Below are positions 15,613 through 25,364 of a stretch of 50,402 bases of DNA, piece after piece. The DNA is taken from IMG/VR virus record IMGVR_UViG_3300008116_003048, positions 1-50,402 of that record; one strand, given 5' to 3'. Position 1 is the first letter of the stretch. Every line of letters begins with the position of its first letter. The notes beneath the pieces were generated by a model, which ran no database searches, was not told where the DNA came from, and saw only the letters and a list, made by a program, of their open reading frames with translations. The DNA is from a virus. The position numbers and the translations under genes are program-made.

Positions 15613-16413
15613 TTAAATTGTATTTATTGATTGATTAATTCTATCTTGAATCATTTTAATTCTAGATAAATCATAGTTGGCATTCATATTATAATACTCG
15701 TGTTTACTCATTAACCATTCGTATTCAAACATCTGCGCTTTTGATAATGCTCTAGATAAATTTTTAAGACTTATAGATGGATCAAATATAGCATATCTAG
15801 TTTCAAACTTATCTAACAACCCTTCCGAATTAAGCTTCTTAAGAAAGTTGAGTGAGTCTACTGATACTGCGCCTCCTAAACAGGCTTTTAATCCCTTCTC
15901 TTTTACTTTACTAAATACAGATTTTGTCATTTTAAATATTTCGTCACTATTAACATAGGATCTATCTTTTCCCATTGAAGAAACTAGATCTACTCTACCA
16001 ACTGTAATAGCATATAAGCTGTCTGCTTCTTTTATTGAAAGTATAGAATCTATATTGGATACCGCTTGTTGGGTTTCTATATTAACTAAAAGCTGTAATG
16101 ATGATACTACGTCTTCTGGAAGGGTTTTGTTTATAGAGTCTATAAACTTTTTTAATCCAAATGCTGATTCTACCATCGGAGCCACTACTCCTTTAACTCC
16201 TATGATAGATAAGTCTTTCATATCTCTTATTGCTTCAGGGCCACCAATCTTTAAATTAAGTTTTACTTTAGATTGATTACAAACTTCTTTTAATCTAATT
16301 GTCTCATTAAAAGTTGCTCCTTCATCTTCAAAGCTTGTTTTTATTCCTATAAGCCCGTCATTCTCTACCAAGTCGGTTAATATCTTTGAACACTTAAATT
16401 CTCTTATATTCAT
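15613..16413 (-). CDS. HpcH/HpaI-type aldolase/lyase
   Basis: The protein shows GVVAPMVESAFGLKKFID, LLVNIETQQAVSNIDSIL and ITVGRVDLVSSMG, matching the metal-binding Glu and barrel motifs of the HpcH/HpaI (citrate-lyase-like) aldolases, which cleave or form C-C bonds using pyruvate or similar donors. In this operon it may lengthen or cut the carbon skeleton of a sugar acid. The C-terminal 60 residues are an uncharacterised extension. Confidence 0.75.
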   Translation of the reverse strand: MNIREFKCSKILTDLVENDGLIGIKTSFEDEGATFNETIRLKEVCNQSKVKLNLKIGGPEAIRDMKDLSIIGVKGVVAPMVESAFGLKKFIDSINKTLPEDVVSSLQLLVNIETQQAVSNIDSILSIKEADSLYAITVGRVDLVSSMGKDRSYVNSDEIFKMTKSVFSKVKEKGLKACLGGAVSVDSLNFLKKLNSEGLLDKFETRYAIFDPSISLKNLSRALSKAQMFEYEWLMSKHEYYNMNANYDLSRIKMIQDRINQSINTI

Positions 16414-16437
16414 ACTATTTGTTTTTATTTTTTTAAT

Positions 16438-17400
16438 TTACCAAATAAATTTATACTTATAATATTCTACGATAGCTTCAATCTCTTTACTAAATACTCT
16501 ATTAGGTTCCCAACCTAAAGATCTAAGTTTAGAATCATCTAAAGCATATCTAATGTCTTGACCAGGTCTACTGATAGAAAAATCAATAAAGTCTTCAGGT
16601 ATTATTGACTCTTCTTTAAAATAAGACTTAACTATAGATTCTACAGTATCTATGTTTCTTTGTTCAAATCCACCGGCTACATTGTATATTTCTCCAATAG
16701 ATCCTTTTTCAATTATAGTCATAACGGCTTCTGCTGTATCTGCTGCGTGTAACCAATTACGATACGGCATTCCATTGTCGTGTAGTGGTATCTTCTTGCC
16801 TATTCTTAAATGCTTAACAGATTTAGGAATTAGCTTCTCTACATATTGACCTATCCCATAATTGTTTGTAGGTCTTATAATCATATAAGGAACTTTATGA
16901 GTTCTACCCCAAGCCATGACTAACATATCAGCGGCAGCTTTGGTTGCGGAGTAAGGATTGGATGGTTTTAGTATATCCTTTTCTGTATGATCTCCTGATT
17001 CGATATCTCCATATACTTCGTCTGTACTAAAATGGATTAGAACAGGCTTCTCTGTATTCTCTCCTCTGTGATTCTTAATTAGTTCTAATAGGTTGTGAAC
17101 ACCGTCTACATTTGATTTAACAAACTCTTTACTACTAACTATACTATTACCTACGTGCGTTTCAGCGGCAGTATTAATTACATAATCACAATCATATAAG
17201 AACTGAACGTCGTTAATGTCTTGTCTTTCAAATGTGAATCTATCTCCGTATTTTTCTGTAAACTCAAATAATAGATCTTCATTAGAAGCGTAAGTACATT
17301 TATCTATTCCTCTAACATACCAACCCTTTTCTAAACAAGCTCGAGTTACGTAAGATCCTATAAACCCAAAGCATCCTGTAACGTAAACAACTTTTATCAT
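16438..17400 (-). CDS. NDP-glucose 4,6-dehydratase (RmlB-like)
   Basis: An extended SDR with VYVTGCFGFIGSYV for NAD binding, STDEVYGD containing the Asp-Glu pair of 4,6-dehydratases, YSATKAAAD as YxxxK, and a C-terminal RPGQDIRYALD, characteristic of RmlB. It would convert a dTDP- or similar NDP-glucose into the 4-keto-6-deoxy sugar, feeding the downstream SDRs or the RfbH-like enzyme. The nucleotide preference cannot be read from sequence. Confidence 0.85.
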   Translation of the reverse strand: MIKVVYVTGCFGFIGSYVTRACLEKGWYVRGIDKCTYASNEDLLFEFTEKYGDRFTFERQDINDVQFLYDCDYVINTAAETHVGNSIVSSKEFVKSNVDGVHNLLELIKNHRGENTEKPVLIHFSTDEVYGDIESGDHTEKDILKPSNPYSATKAAADMLVMAWGRTHKVPYMIIRPTNNYGIGQYVEKLIPKSVKHLRIGKKIPLHDNGMPYRNWLHAADTAEAVMTIIEKGSIGEIYNVAGGFEQRNIDTVESIVKSYFKEESIIPEDFIDFSISRPGQDIRYALDDSKLRSLGWEPNRVFSKEIEAIVEYYKYKFIW

Positions 17401-18251
17401 TTGTCTATTTTTTTATAATGTGATACTAATTTTTTTACTACTTCTTCTATACTATATTTAGTTTTAAAACCATAAGAGTTTAACTTGGCTACGTCTAAAT
17501 ATGAATGTTCTACCTGTACAATTTTATGAAAAAAAGGTATACTTATTTCAACGATCTTAGAAGTGGAGCTAGATTCTTTCATTGCTATGTCTACAACATC
17601 AGCTAATTTACTTGGCTTACCACTTCCTATATTGATTATCTCGTTTACGGGTGCATTATCTAAACAACACATTATTGCACTACAAACATCATCTACATAA
17701 ATATAGTCTCTTAATGCCGTTCCTCCGTTGTATAGATTAACATCTTCACCTTTAACAGCTTGCCTGATCAGGTGTTGCGCAGCATTTTTCTTTTTAGATA
17801 TCTTATTGTCTCCTTCTCCAAGTACATTGGCCAGTCTAAAGATTCTATACTTAATATCAAATGTTTCACAAAAGCTTATTAGCATTTGCTCAGCGCATCT
17901 TTTTGTAATTGAATAAAACCCCGTAGGATTACAAATAGACTTCTCTTCATTGAATGGCACTACTTCATTTTTACCATAGACAAACCAAGAACTTACAAAG
18001 TTAAATACAAAATCTTTATTGTTCCTGTCTATATTATCTAACACATTCATTAAGACAGTTAGATTAGTATCAATGTCCTTATGTAGATCTACGTGTACGT
18101 TGTAGTTGTCAATAGTACTAATTAAATACAATACCTGATTTGACTTAGGTACGTAGTCCTCTCTTTCAAGCTTAATTACTTGGTCTGGATACATTTCACA
18201 GAATCTTCCTCCTATGAATCCACTAGCTCCAAATACAGATATATTATTCAT
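17397..18251 (-). CDS. Extended SDR nucleotide-sugar epimerase/reductase
   Basis: VFGASGFIGGRF at the N-terminus is the NAD(P) loop and YSITKRCAEQM gives YxxxK; 284 residues, typical of WcaG/GalE-type enzymes. It overlaps the RmlB-like gene by 4 bp and probably acts on its keto product. Epimerase and reductase activities are both possible. Confidence 0.8.
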   Translation of the reverse strand: MNNISVFGASGFIGGRFCEMYPDQVIKLEREDYVPKSNQVLYLISTIDNYNVHVDLHKDIDTNLTVLMNVLDNIDRNNKDFVFNFVSSWFVYGKNEVVPFNEEKSICNPTGFYSITKRCAEQMLISFCETFDIKYRIFRLANVLGEGDNKISKKKNAAQHLIRQAVKGEDVNLYNGGTALRDYIYVDDVCSAIMCCLDNAPVNEIINIGSGKPSKLADVVDIAMKESSSTSKIVEISIPFFHKIVQVEHSYLDVAKLNSYGFKTKYSIEEVVKKLVSHYKKIDK

Positions 18252-19029
18252 CTAATATTACTTTTTGAAATTTAGATATGTTATGTTTATTATTTCTAAC
18301 AAATTGTTCGTAAGGGTATTGTTGATAATCGTCTAAAACTTTTACCAATGGAACAGGTGACATACCTCTTATTCCACTAGGATCTTGTTTATATTTGAAG
18401 CCAGCAAACTCTCTATTGAATCTAGGTTTATTATCTATATGCGTTTCTATGTTATCGTTTCTTAGTTCATAAGAAGCTTTATTATACAATCCTGGTATTT
18501 CTATGTCTGGCATTCTTTGTCCAAACATTTCAATATATCTATGAACTATATCTCCGTCTTCTTCTCCAAAACCACAAAGTCTTTCATCAAAGTATCCTAA
18601 TTTATGCATGATACTCTTTGTTAGAACAAAATGAGAAAATTGGTTATTGATAGTAAAGAATTGACTTTCTGTATTTTTAATAAAAGATTCTACAATAGGA
18701 AGTGTTTTAGGATTATCGTAAACCACATCGTCGCAGATCATGAAAATATATTCAGTTTTACTAAATATGATCAACGTATTCCATAGTTTGCACAAACTCT
18801 TAAACTCTGGGCATATGATAGGATATATGCTTTTATACTGCTTAGATAGATCTAGCATCTCTTGCCTATATTCTTCTGGCATCTCCTCTTCATTATTTCC
18901 ATTCACTGCTATCATAATATCAACCGTATCTGGGACGTGTTGCCTGATTTGGTGCACTAGTTGCTTAACTAGCTCTGCTCTTTGCTTAAATGTGACTATT
19001 GCTATTGTTATATTAGTATTCACTTTCAA
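18244..19029 (-). CDS. Family 2 glycosyltransferase
   Basis: The sequence TIAIVTFKQRAELV followed by IAVNGN, FMICDDVVYD (metal-binding DxD-like) and FGEEDGD gives a compact GT-A fold transferase of 261 residues without membrane segments. Acceptor and sugar are unknown. Coupled on both sides by overlaps. Confidence 0.8.
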   Translation of the reverse strand: MKVNTNITIAIVTFKQRAELVKQLVHQIRQHVPDTVDIMIAVNGNNEEEMPEEYRQEMLDLSKQYKSIYPIICPEFKSLCKLWNTLIIFSKTEYIFMICDDVVYDNPKTLPIVESFIKNTESQFFTINNQFSHFVLTKSIMHKLGYFDERLCGFGEEDGDIVHRYIEMFGQRMPDIEIPGLYNKASYELRNDNIETHIDNKPRFNREFAGFKYKQDPSGIRGMSPVPLVKVLDDYQQYPYEQFVRNNKHNISKFQKVILDE

Positions 19030-20587
19030 ATGCTTTATATAGTTTAACCTTTTGTTGCTCTAATTTATCTTCAGACTCTTTACTAACTGTATTAGGATGG
19101 TCTAAATATATAGCCAAGACTTCTGGTATCAGTTTAAACTTAGCTCCAGCTTTAGCAAACCTTGCCCACATTTCCCAGTCTCCAATGATACTATATTCTT
19201 CTTGATTAAAATAACCTGCCTTGTCATGTAACTCTTTCTTCCATACAGGATCTGGTCCTATCAGACAAGCTACTTTATAATGATTCTCATAGTTATCTGG
19301 AAACTGCAAAATGTTTTTCTTACTGAGATCTAGATTGTTGAAGTTTTCATTTGGATCAATAGTAGCTGCGTAATAGTTATAAGCTACATCAAAGTCGTTG
19401 TTCTCAAGAAGATCATATTTTATTTTGGTATTGATAGGATGCCTTAAGTCGTCTACATTCCAATTAGTAAGGTATTTAGTGGTAGCTGCTTTAACTCCTA
19501 GATTCCACGCATGATACATTCCGGCTTTCTTATCTTCTTGTATTAATTTAAAGTTAGGATATTTTTTAAACACATCAAATTGATCAGACCATTCTGAGTA
19601 AACTATAATGTGCTCTGTTTCTAAAAAGAAGTGTTGTTCAATTGCATTATTAAAGTATCTTAGAATATAATCTGAGTATCTGTTCAGAGGTCCTATTGCT
19701 GTTATTACACTGAGTTTGTAAGGGTTTAGGTTTACTGTCGCTTCATTGTTCATACTCATGAAGTCATAACCCCAGTTACCTAGGTTTGGTATGTTGTGCT
19801 TTTCTGTTTTACTTTTAATGTAGTCTAACTTGTAGTTATTTAACTGGGCAGTTTTAGATATAGTATAAGGAGATATTTTTAATGGAATAAAAGTATATTC
19901 TTCTTCCCATTTAAAATCATTGACTGACTCATCATAGGCCTTATTTCCTACTATCTGCACATTGTGCACAAGATTGTTAACATAGTCATAAACTTTCCAA
20001 TAGTATTGTTTGATAGCTACATGGGTTTTATCTAACCATTGAAGGTGTGCTATAAACAAACTTTCCGGGTCTAAAGCTTTTTGATTCTTAGGCATTGGTA
20101 AATGAGTAGAGTGGTTTTGTTTCTCTTCAAATTTACAAGCTTCACTATAACAACCTATACGATCTTTAAAATTATTCTTCCAAGGTCCATCTACTCTTAG
20201 AGTATTGCAAGATGTATATTGTTTCCACTGCAAATGAAACACTGTATCTGGGTTGTCATCTAGGAACTGTTCTAATTGTTGTTTAGACATTTGACCATCC
20301 AGATATTCGTCTGAATCTAAACAGATAATCTTGTTTGAATATTTGTATGCTGTATCAAATAATCTTTGTCTTATATTAGTTTCTATGATAAGACTACCAT
20401 CTTCACCAGTATTAGTTATGATCTCTAGTATGTTGTATGTTTCTTTTACTTCGTTCAAATACTCAAAGCTACCATCATTGCATCTGTCCAACATAAAAAC
20501 AAATCCATCAGTATGTTGGCTCCAAATAGGAAGTAACTCTTTAATTAGAGCTAGTTCATTTCTGGCCATTGTTATTTGTACAATCAT
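19013..20587 (-). CDS. Two-domain glycosyltransferase, 524 aa
   Basis: The first half (MARNELALIKELLPIW, LDRCNDGSFEYL, CLDSDEYLDG) resembles GT92/GT2-like transferases. The second half (from about residue 290, LSVITAIGPLNRYSDY, TNWNVDDLRH, IIGDWEMWARF) is a second GT-A domain. A bifunctional enzyme adding two sugars in succession is the simplest reading. No membrane segment. Confidence 0.75.
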   Translation of the reverse strand: MIVQITMARNELALIKELLPIWSQHTDGFVFMLDRCNDGSFEYLNEVKETYNILEIITNTGEDGSLIIETNIRQRLFDTAYKYSNKIICLDSDEYLDGQMSKQQLEQFLDDNPDTVFHLQWKQYTSCNTLRVDGPWKNNFKDRIGCYSEACKFEEKQNHSTHLPMPKNQKALDPESLFIAHLQWLDKTHVAIKQYYWKVYDYVNNLVHNVQIVGNKAYDESVNDFKWEEEYTFIPLKISPYTISKTAQLNNYKLDYIKSKTEKHNIPNLGNWGYDFMSMNNEATVNLNPYKLSVITAIGPLNRYSDYILRYFNNAIEQHFFLETEHIIVYSEWSDQFDVFKKYPNFKLIQEDKKAGMYHAWNLGVKAATTKYLTNWNVDDLRHPINTKIKYDLLENNDFDVAYNYYAATIDPNENFNNLDLSKKNILQFPDNYENHYKVACLIGPDPVWKKELHDKAGYFNQEEYSIIGDWEMWARFAKAGAKFKLIPEVLAIYLDHPNTVSKESEDKLEQQKVKLYKAFESEY

Positions 20588-21570
20588 TTTGAAAGTAGTT
20601 TAAACATTCTATGTTTCCAATCGTCTACTGAATAAAATAGTTGGTAGTTCTTTTTAGCTTGATAAGAACACTCTTCATAGAACAGTTTATCTTCTTTAAG
20701 TTGTTTAGCCAGTTCAACTGCTCTTTGTACATCATTAACATCTACAGACAAATTAGAGTGGCAAAGCTTTTGAGTATCTACTTCACGGTTACCGATACAA
20801 GGAATTCCTAGATAAGCGCAGTTAAGTGCAAATGTGCCTGCTGCAATGGTAGGCATCATATGAACTGCATACTTGAATGTAGATAGATTCTTCATCCAAT
20901 CTAACCATGACATTCTAGGTAGGTGGTTAATGCCTCCTATTAGATTCTCATTCTCTCTTTTAGCGTGACTATCTTGAACAAATATAGGATTGTTAAACTC
21001 TGAGGCCACTATATAACTTTCGAATCCTCCATACCATCTTGCCATGTTTCCTCCAATGATAGTCTTGTCTTCTTTGTTTGGAGTAATGTCTTTGATCAAG
21101 TCGTGGATCATTAGAGTATGTATGGCGTTCACAGGTTTGTTTTGGAACATTCCTTTGTAATATACAGTATCATGTTCATTGTGACAGAAGATCGAATCAC
21201 ACGCGGCTATCATGTTATAGTAATAGACCTGGTCATATATCTCATAATCATTCCACAACCAATGTGGACCTTCTTGAATAAAGTGTATTTTCTTGTTGTT
21301 CTTTTTTAAAGTATCTATAAAATTACTTCGAAGAATACCAGATGTAGGATTTTGTTCATCACTTAATTTAGTTCCTATTGAGTTAAGGTAGACCGCTCCT
21401 TTAGGAAAAATAATGAATACATGATCATAATCATTTATTTTATTAAAAAGAGTTATGTTGAAGTGGTCTGCGTCTAGCGCATACATCCATGCAAACTCTG
21501 TCCTCATATTAGGATATGTAGGAAGTGTTTTTCCATTGAATGGTAATTCTGTTAAAAATGCTATTTTCAT
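20584..21570 (-). CDS. Putative glycosyltransferase (GT-B-like)
   Basis: A 328-residue protein beginning MKIAFLTELPFNGKTLP. The C-terminal half has MPTIAAGTFALNCAYLGIPCIGNREVDTQ, like the nucleotide-sugar binding region of GT-B enzymes, though divergent. Its position between other transferases and GDP-mannose dehydratase supports the role. Alternative: a regulatory or adaptor protein of the pathway. Confidence 0.6.
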   Translation of the reverse strand: MKIAFLTELPFNGKTLPTYPNMRTEFAWMYALDADHFNITLFNKINDYDHVFIIFPKGAVYLNSIGTKLSDEQNPTSGILRSNFIDTLKKNNKKIHFIQEGPHWLWNDYEIYDQVYYYNMIAACDSIFCHNEHDTVYYKGMFQNKPVNAIHTLMIHDLIKDITPNKEDKTIIGGNMARWYGGFESYIVASEFNNPIFVQDSHAKRENENLIGGINHLPRMSWLDWMKNLSTFKYAVHMMPTIAAGTFALNCAYLGIPCIGNREVDTQKLCHSNLSVDVNDVQRAVELAKQLKEDKLFYEECSYQAKKNYQLFYSVDDWKHRMFKLLSK

Positions 21571-22541
21571 TTATATTCGTTTTTCCAGTATTCAATCATT
21601 TCGTCTAGCATAGTTTCGAAAGTATATTTAGGCTGCCAACCAGTAACTTGCTTTAACTTAGTGCAATCGCCTTTCAATACATCTAGCTCTTCTGGTCTAA
21701 GATACTTCTGATCTTGCTTTACCCACTGTCTCCAGTTTAAACCAAGTTTATCAAACACATACTCACACAACTCTCTTACAGTGTGTGATATACCAGTTGA
21801 ACAAACAAAGTCATCTGATTTATCTTGCTGAAGTATTAACCACATTGCTTCAACAAAATCTTTGGCATGACCCCAATCTCTTGAAGCATCTAAGTTACCA
21901 AGTCTTAACTCATTAGACAGACCATAGTATATCTTTACAGCTTCTTTAACAACTTTGTTAGTTACGAAGTTAGTACCACGCCTTGGTGATTCATGATTGA
22001 AAAGTATACCATTTGAAACAAATAAATTATAAGAATGTCTGTAGTTCCTTGAAATATTATAACCAAATACTTTAGCACAACCATAAGGAGATACTGGATT
22101 CAAAGGAGTTGTTTCTCTTTGGAACCCATCTTCATCTATTGAATTACCAAACATTTCTGATGAAGACGCTTGATACACCTTTGTGGTTGGGCAAACTTCT
22201 TTTACTACCTCTAATAGATTCAATACTCCAATACCTGTTGCATTAGCTGTGTATATAGGTTGATCAAATGATATTCTAACGTGTGATTGTGCAGCTAGAT
22301 TATAGATCTCATTAGGCTTTACTTTGTTAATCACTCTATAAAGAGAAGAAATGTCTGTCATATCAGCGTAGTCCAGATTGTCTCTTATGCTTTGGAATAT
22401 ATCATTAAGTCTTGCTGTTTGGTTCTCTGATACAGAGTTTCTCTTGAGTATACCATGAACTTCATAACCTTTATCTAATAAGAAACTGGTTAAATAAGAT
22501 CCATCTTGGCCATTGATACCTGTAATTAAAGCCTTTTTCAT
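21567..22541 (-). CDS. gmd: GDP-mannose 4,6-dehydratase
   Basis: The N-terminus ALITGINGQDGSYLTSFLLDKGYEVHG is the hallmark of Gmd, with YQASSSEMFGN, YGCAKVFGYN (YxxxK) and LFNHESPRRGTNFVTNK further on. It makes GDP-4-keto-6-deoxymannose from GDP-mannose. The next gene encodes GDP-fucose synthase, completing GDP-L-fucose. At 324 residues it is slightly shorter than many Gmd proteins but all core motifs are present. Confidence 0.93.
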   Translation of the reverse strand: MKKALITGINGQDGSYLTSFLLDKGYEVHGILKRNSVSENQTARLNDIFQSIRDNLDYADMTDISSLYRVINKVKPNEIYNLAAQSHVRISFDQPIYTANATGIGVLNLLEVVKEVCPTTKVYQASSSEMFGNSIDEDGFQRETTPLNPVSPYGCAKVFGYNISRNYRHSYNLFVSNGILFNHESPRRGTNFVTNKVVKEAVKIYYGLSNELRLGNLDASRDWGHAKDFVEAMWLILQQDKSDDFVCSTGISHTVRELCEYVFDKLGLNWRQWVKQDQKYLRPEELDVLKGDCTKLKQVTGWQPKYTFETMLDEMIEYWKNEYK

Positions 22542-23440
22542 TTCCTTATTGTCTCGTAGTTTTCATTGAACCAATCAATTGTTTCTTTTAATCCTATCTC
22601 AAGTGGAATAAAATTATAATTGCCTATGATATCTATAAGTCTTTGATTAGAAGACGGCTTTCTAAACTGTCCATCTGGTTTATCTGTAAGCCATTTGACT
22701 TCACCTTTAAATTCCATGTACTGAACAATCAGATCAACCACTTCTTTAATAGAGTATTCTTTTGGATTAGAGATTATAACAGGATCAGTTCCATCATAAT
22801 TTTCTAGTAGTAGATCAATTATGTTTGCTACATCTTCTGAGAAGACAAACTCTCTTAAAGGTTTACCAGATCCCCATACTTCAAAAGCTGTATTATTCTT
22901 TTTAGCTAGATAGCATTTATGAATAAGCATTGGAATAACGTGACCATTCTCAAGGTCAAAGTTATCATTAGGACCATAAATGTTTGTTGGTATTACACAG
23001 AAGTATTTTGTGCCGTATTGTTTATTGTATGCTTGTATTTGAACGTCTGCCATTCTCTTTGCATATGCGTATGGTGCATTAGAGAAGTGAGGTTCACCTT
23101 TATGTATCTTAGTTTCATCTAATGGATATTCTACATTGTCTGGAAATACACACGTAGATAGAAAACAAACAAGCTTCTTAACTCCAAATATGTAGGCTTC
23201 ATTTATAACATTTGTATTCATCATAATGTTGTTATAAAAGAAGTCAGCGGGATAATTCATATTAGCCCCAACACCACCTACTGTAGCAGCTGTATGGACC
23301 ACTACACCTGGCTTATGATCCATAAACATCTTTCTAGTTTGCACTTCTGATATTAGGTTGTAGTGCTTAGAAGATAATTTAGTGCCATCTTTAAAAGCAG
23401 AACCAACCAAACCAGTTCCTCCAGTTATGATCTTCTTCAT
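22538..23440 (-). CDS. fcl: GDP-L-fucose synthase
   Basis: An SDR with IITGGTGLVGSAF, VVHTAATVGGVGANM, FLSTCVFPD and PYAYAKRMADVQIQAY (YxxxK), which follow the GDP-fucose synthase pattern, including the later IPTNIYGPNDNF. It epimerises at C3 and C5 and reduces C4 of the Gmd product. ATGA overlap with gmd supports balanced expression. Confidence 0.9.
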   Translation of the reverse strand: MKKIITGGTGLVGSAFKDGTKLSSKHYNLISEVQTRKMFMDHKPGVVVHTAATVGGVGANMNYPADFFYNNIMMNTNVINEAYIFGVKKLVCFLSTCVFPDNVEYPLDETKIHKGEPHFSNAPYAYAKRMADVQIQAYNKQYGTKYFCVIPTNIYGPNDNFDLENGHVIPMLIHKCYLAKKNNTAFEVWGSGKPLREFVFSEDVANIIDLLLENYDGTDPVIISNPKEYSIKEVVDLIVQYMEFKGEVKWLTDKPDGQFRKPSSNQRLIDIIGNYNFIPLEIGLKETIDWFNENYETIRK

Positions 23441-24750
23441 AGCTTACTTACAAATTGATCTAAAATAGTTTCAATATAGTCAGTCTTTTCTTTATCAATA
23501 ACAGGACTTGTGCCTAAGAAGAATGTGTCTGTTGTAACTTTACGAGCAACAGGAAAATTCTCTATCACATCTTTAGGATCCATAAGTCCTTTGTATGCTG
23601 GTTGAAGCATAATGTTGCCAGCAAAGTAAGGTCTAGTTTGAATCATATTCGCTTCAAAGAACTTACAGATATCAGACCTTTTGAAAGGAGCATCATCTTT
23701 TACGGTAACAGGAAATGCAAACCAATCTGGATCAGATCCTGGTTGTGCTTTATGTAAGTGGAAGTACTGTTCATATTTAGAGAATGCATTAAACAAGTTA
23801 GTATAGTTCTCACGACGTTTAACTCCTATCTCTTGTAGCTTATTCATTTGAACAAGACCAATAGACGCTTGTAGTTCAATTGGTTTTAGATTATAACCAA
23901 TCTCTTCATAAACGTATTTGTGATCAAAGATATCGTTCGGTAGTGCTGGTAGCCAATTGCTAAATCTACAACCACACGTTCCGTTCTCTAATAGGTTTTG
24001 TTTACCAATACAGTAGCAACCACGACCCCACTCTCTAAAGCTACGGATAATAGTTTCAAGTTGTGGATCATTCATAGCAACAAAACCACCTTCACCCATT
24101 GTCATATGGTGTGCAGGATAGAACGAACAACTTGCCATCATACCAAATGAACCTAAAGGCTTTCCTTCGAATGTAGAGCCTAAAGCATCACAACAATCTT
24201 CTAACAAGATTAGTTTATACTTTTCTACAATTTCCATTAGCCTGTTCATATTAGGAGGATTTCCTAGTACGTGAGCAAATGTAATGATCTTACAATCAGG
24301 GTATTTAATGCAGGCCTCTTCTACTTGATCAAGGTTTAGGTTTAATGTATCTAGTTCAATATCTACAAAGATAGGTGAGAATCCTACTTGAAGTATTGGA
24401 TTGATAGTAGTTGGAAAACCTGCAATAGGTGTAATTACTTTTGTACCTTTAGGAAAAGCCAAACCTCTTTTAGACGTCATTGCTAACATCATAACTAAGT
24501 TAGCACTAGAACCACTATTAAGTAGTAGTCCATATTCTTTTCCAAATAGTTTAGGAAACTTTCTCTCAAACTTGTTAGCCTCTGCTCCTAATACTAACCA
24601 CTCTCCTAATAGAGTTTTAACTGCTGCTATATACTCTTCAGAAGAAAAATAAGGTCCAGCATACTGAACCCAATCTTTTCCAGCAGTCCAGGTTTTCTTA
24701 CTATGTTTTTCTTTAATGTACTGATCTACTAAGTCTAATATTTCTTTCAT
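23437..24750 (-). CDS. NDP-4-keto-6-deoxyhexose 3-dehydrase (RfbH-like)
   Basis: A 437-residue DegT/DnrJ-fold protein. The PLP site reads FYPAHHMTMGEGG (His 214-215), where ordinary aminotransferases carry Lys, as in RfbH/E1 and ColD sugar 3-dehydrases. Cysteines C245, C247, C259 and C261 fit the [2Fe-2S] region of RfbH/E1 rather than ColD. The enzyme should remove the C3 hydroxyl of a 4-keto-6-deoxy sugar, giving a 3,6-dideoxyhexose, and needs an electron-donating reductase that is not seen here. Confidence 0.85.
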   Translation of the reverse strand: MKEILDLVDQYIKEKHSKKTWTAGKDWVQYAGPYFSSEEYIAAVKTLLGEWLVLGAEANKFERKFPKLFGKEYGLLLNSGSSANLVMMLAMTSKRGLAFPKGTKVITPIAGFPTTINPILQVGFSPIFVDIELDTLNLNLDQVEEACIKYPDCKIITFAHVLGNPPNMNRLMEIVEKYKLILLEDCCDALGSTFEGKPLGSFGMMASCSFYPAHHMTMGEGGFVAMNDPQLETIIRSFREWGRGCYCIGKQNLLENGTCGCRFSNWLPALPNDIFDHKYVYEEIGYNLKPIELQASIGLVQMNKLQEIGVKRRENYTNLFNAFSKYEQYFHLHKAQPGSDPDWFAFPVTVKDDAPFKRSDICKFFEANMIQTRPYFAGNIMLQPAYKGLMDPKDVIENFPVARKVTTDTFFLGTSPVIDKEKTDYIETILDQFVSKL

Positions 24751-25364
24751 AACACTGCGTATAACGTATTTTGTTTTTCTTGTCTCTCGATTGTTTTAGG
24801 ATGAATCAGGCAATAGAATTCCTCAGGTGGCATCATAGCATACGTATTATGCCCTGTCAAAACCTCATGAACCTTGTTGACCCAATTGATCTTAGGTGAG
24901 TTCTGTAAGATCCTTGTTTGATAGTCTGGAAAGTTTACCCAACCTTTATCGTCAACTCTCCATCTCCAGATATCAATATGTTTTTGAGCCAGTCCTTCTA
25001 CTGTGTTAATCCTAGGTAATAAAAATAAATCAATTGTTGGATTATCTTGCAGAATTTCTGGCAAGTGTTGTATAAATTCTTCTTTTAAGTATTCATCAGC
25101 GTCTATTTGAAAGATCCACTCTCCAGAACAATTTGCTTTAAGGTTATTCTTGAAAGCGCCGAAGTTGCCTTTAAGTGCAAACTCTACTAATCTAATTTGA
25201 TTCTTATATTTATCAACCACTTGATAAACTTCTCCAGTAGTGTTACCAAGATCTGCTTGAACCACAATTTCATCTTCAGGTCTTTTATTCTTAATTAGTA
25301 GATCTAACAGTCTATCTAATTCTTTATGTTCATTACAAACTGGTATGGCGTAACTGATTCTCAT
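24747..25364 (-). CDS. Small family 2 glycosyltransferase
   Basis: A 205-residue GT-A protein: ISYAIPVCNEHKELDRLL at the N-terminus, EIVVQAD, and WIFQIDADEYL containing the metal-binding DxD. The C-terminal YQTRILQNSPKINWVNKVHE is typical of the WaaE/KdtX type (heptose-region) transferases. It is soluble and ATGA-coupled to the RfbH-like gene. Confidence 0.85.
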   Translation of the reverse strand: MRISYAIPVCNEHKELDRLLDLLIKNKRPEDEIVVQADLGNTTGEVYQVVDKYKNQIRLVEFALKGNFGAFKNNLKANCSGEWIFQIDADEYLKEEFIQHLPEILQDNPTIDLFLLPRINTVEGLAQKHIDIWRWRVDDKGWVNFPDYQTRILQNSPKINWVNKVHEVLTGHNTYAMMPPEEFYCLIHPKTIERQEKQNTLYAVL

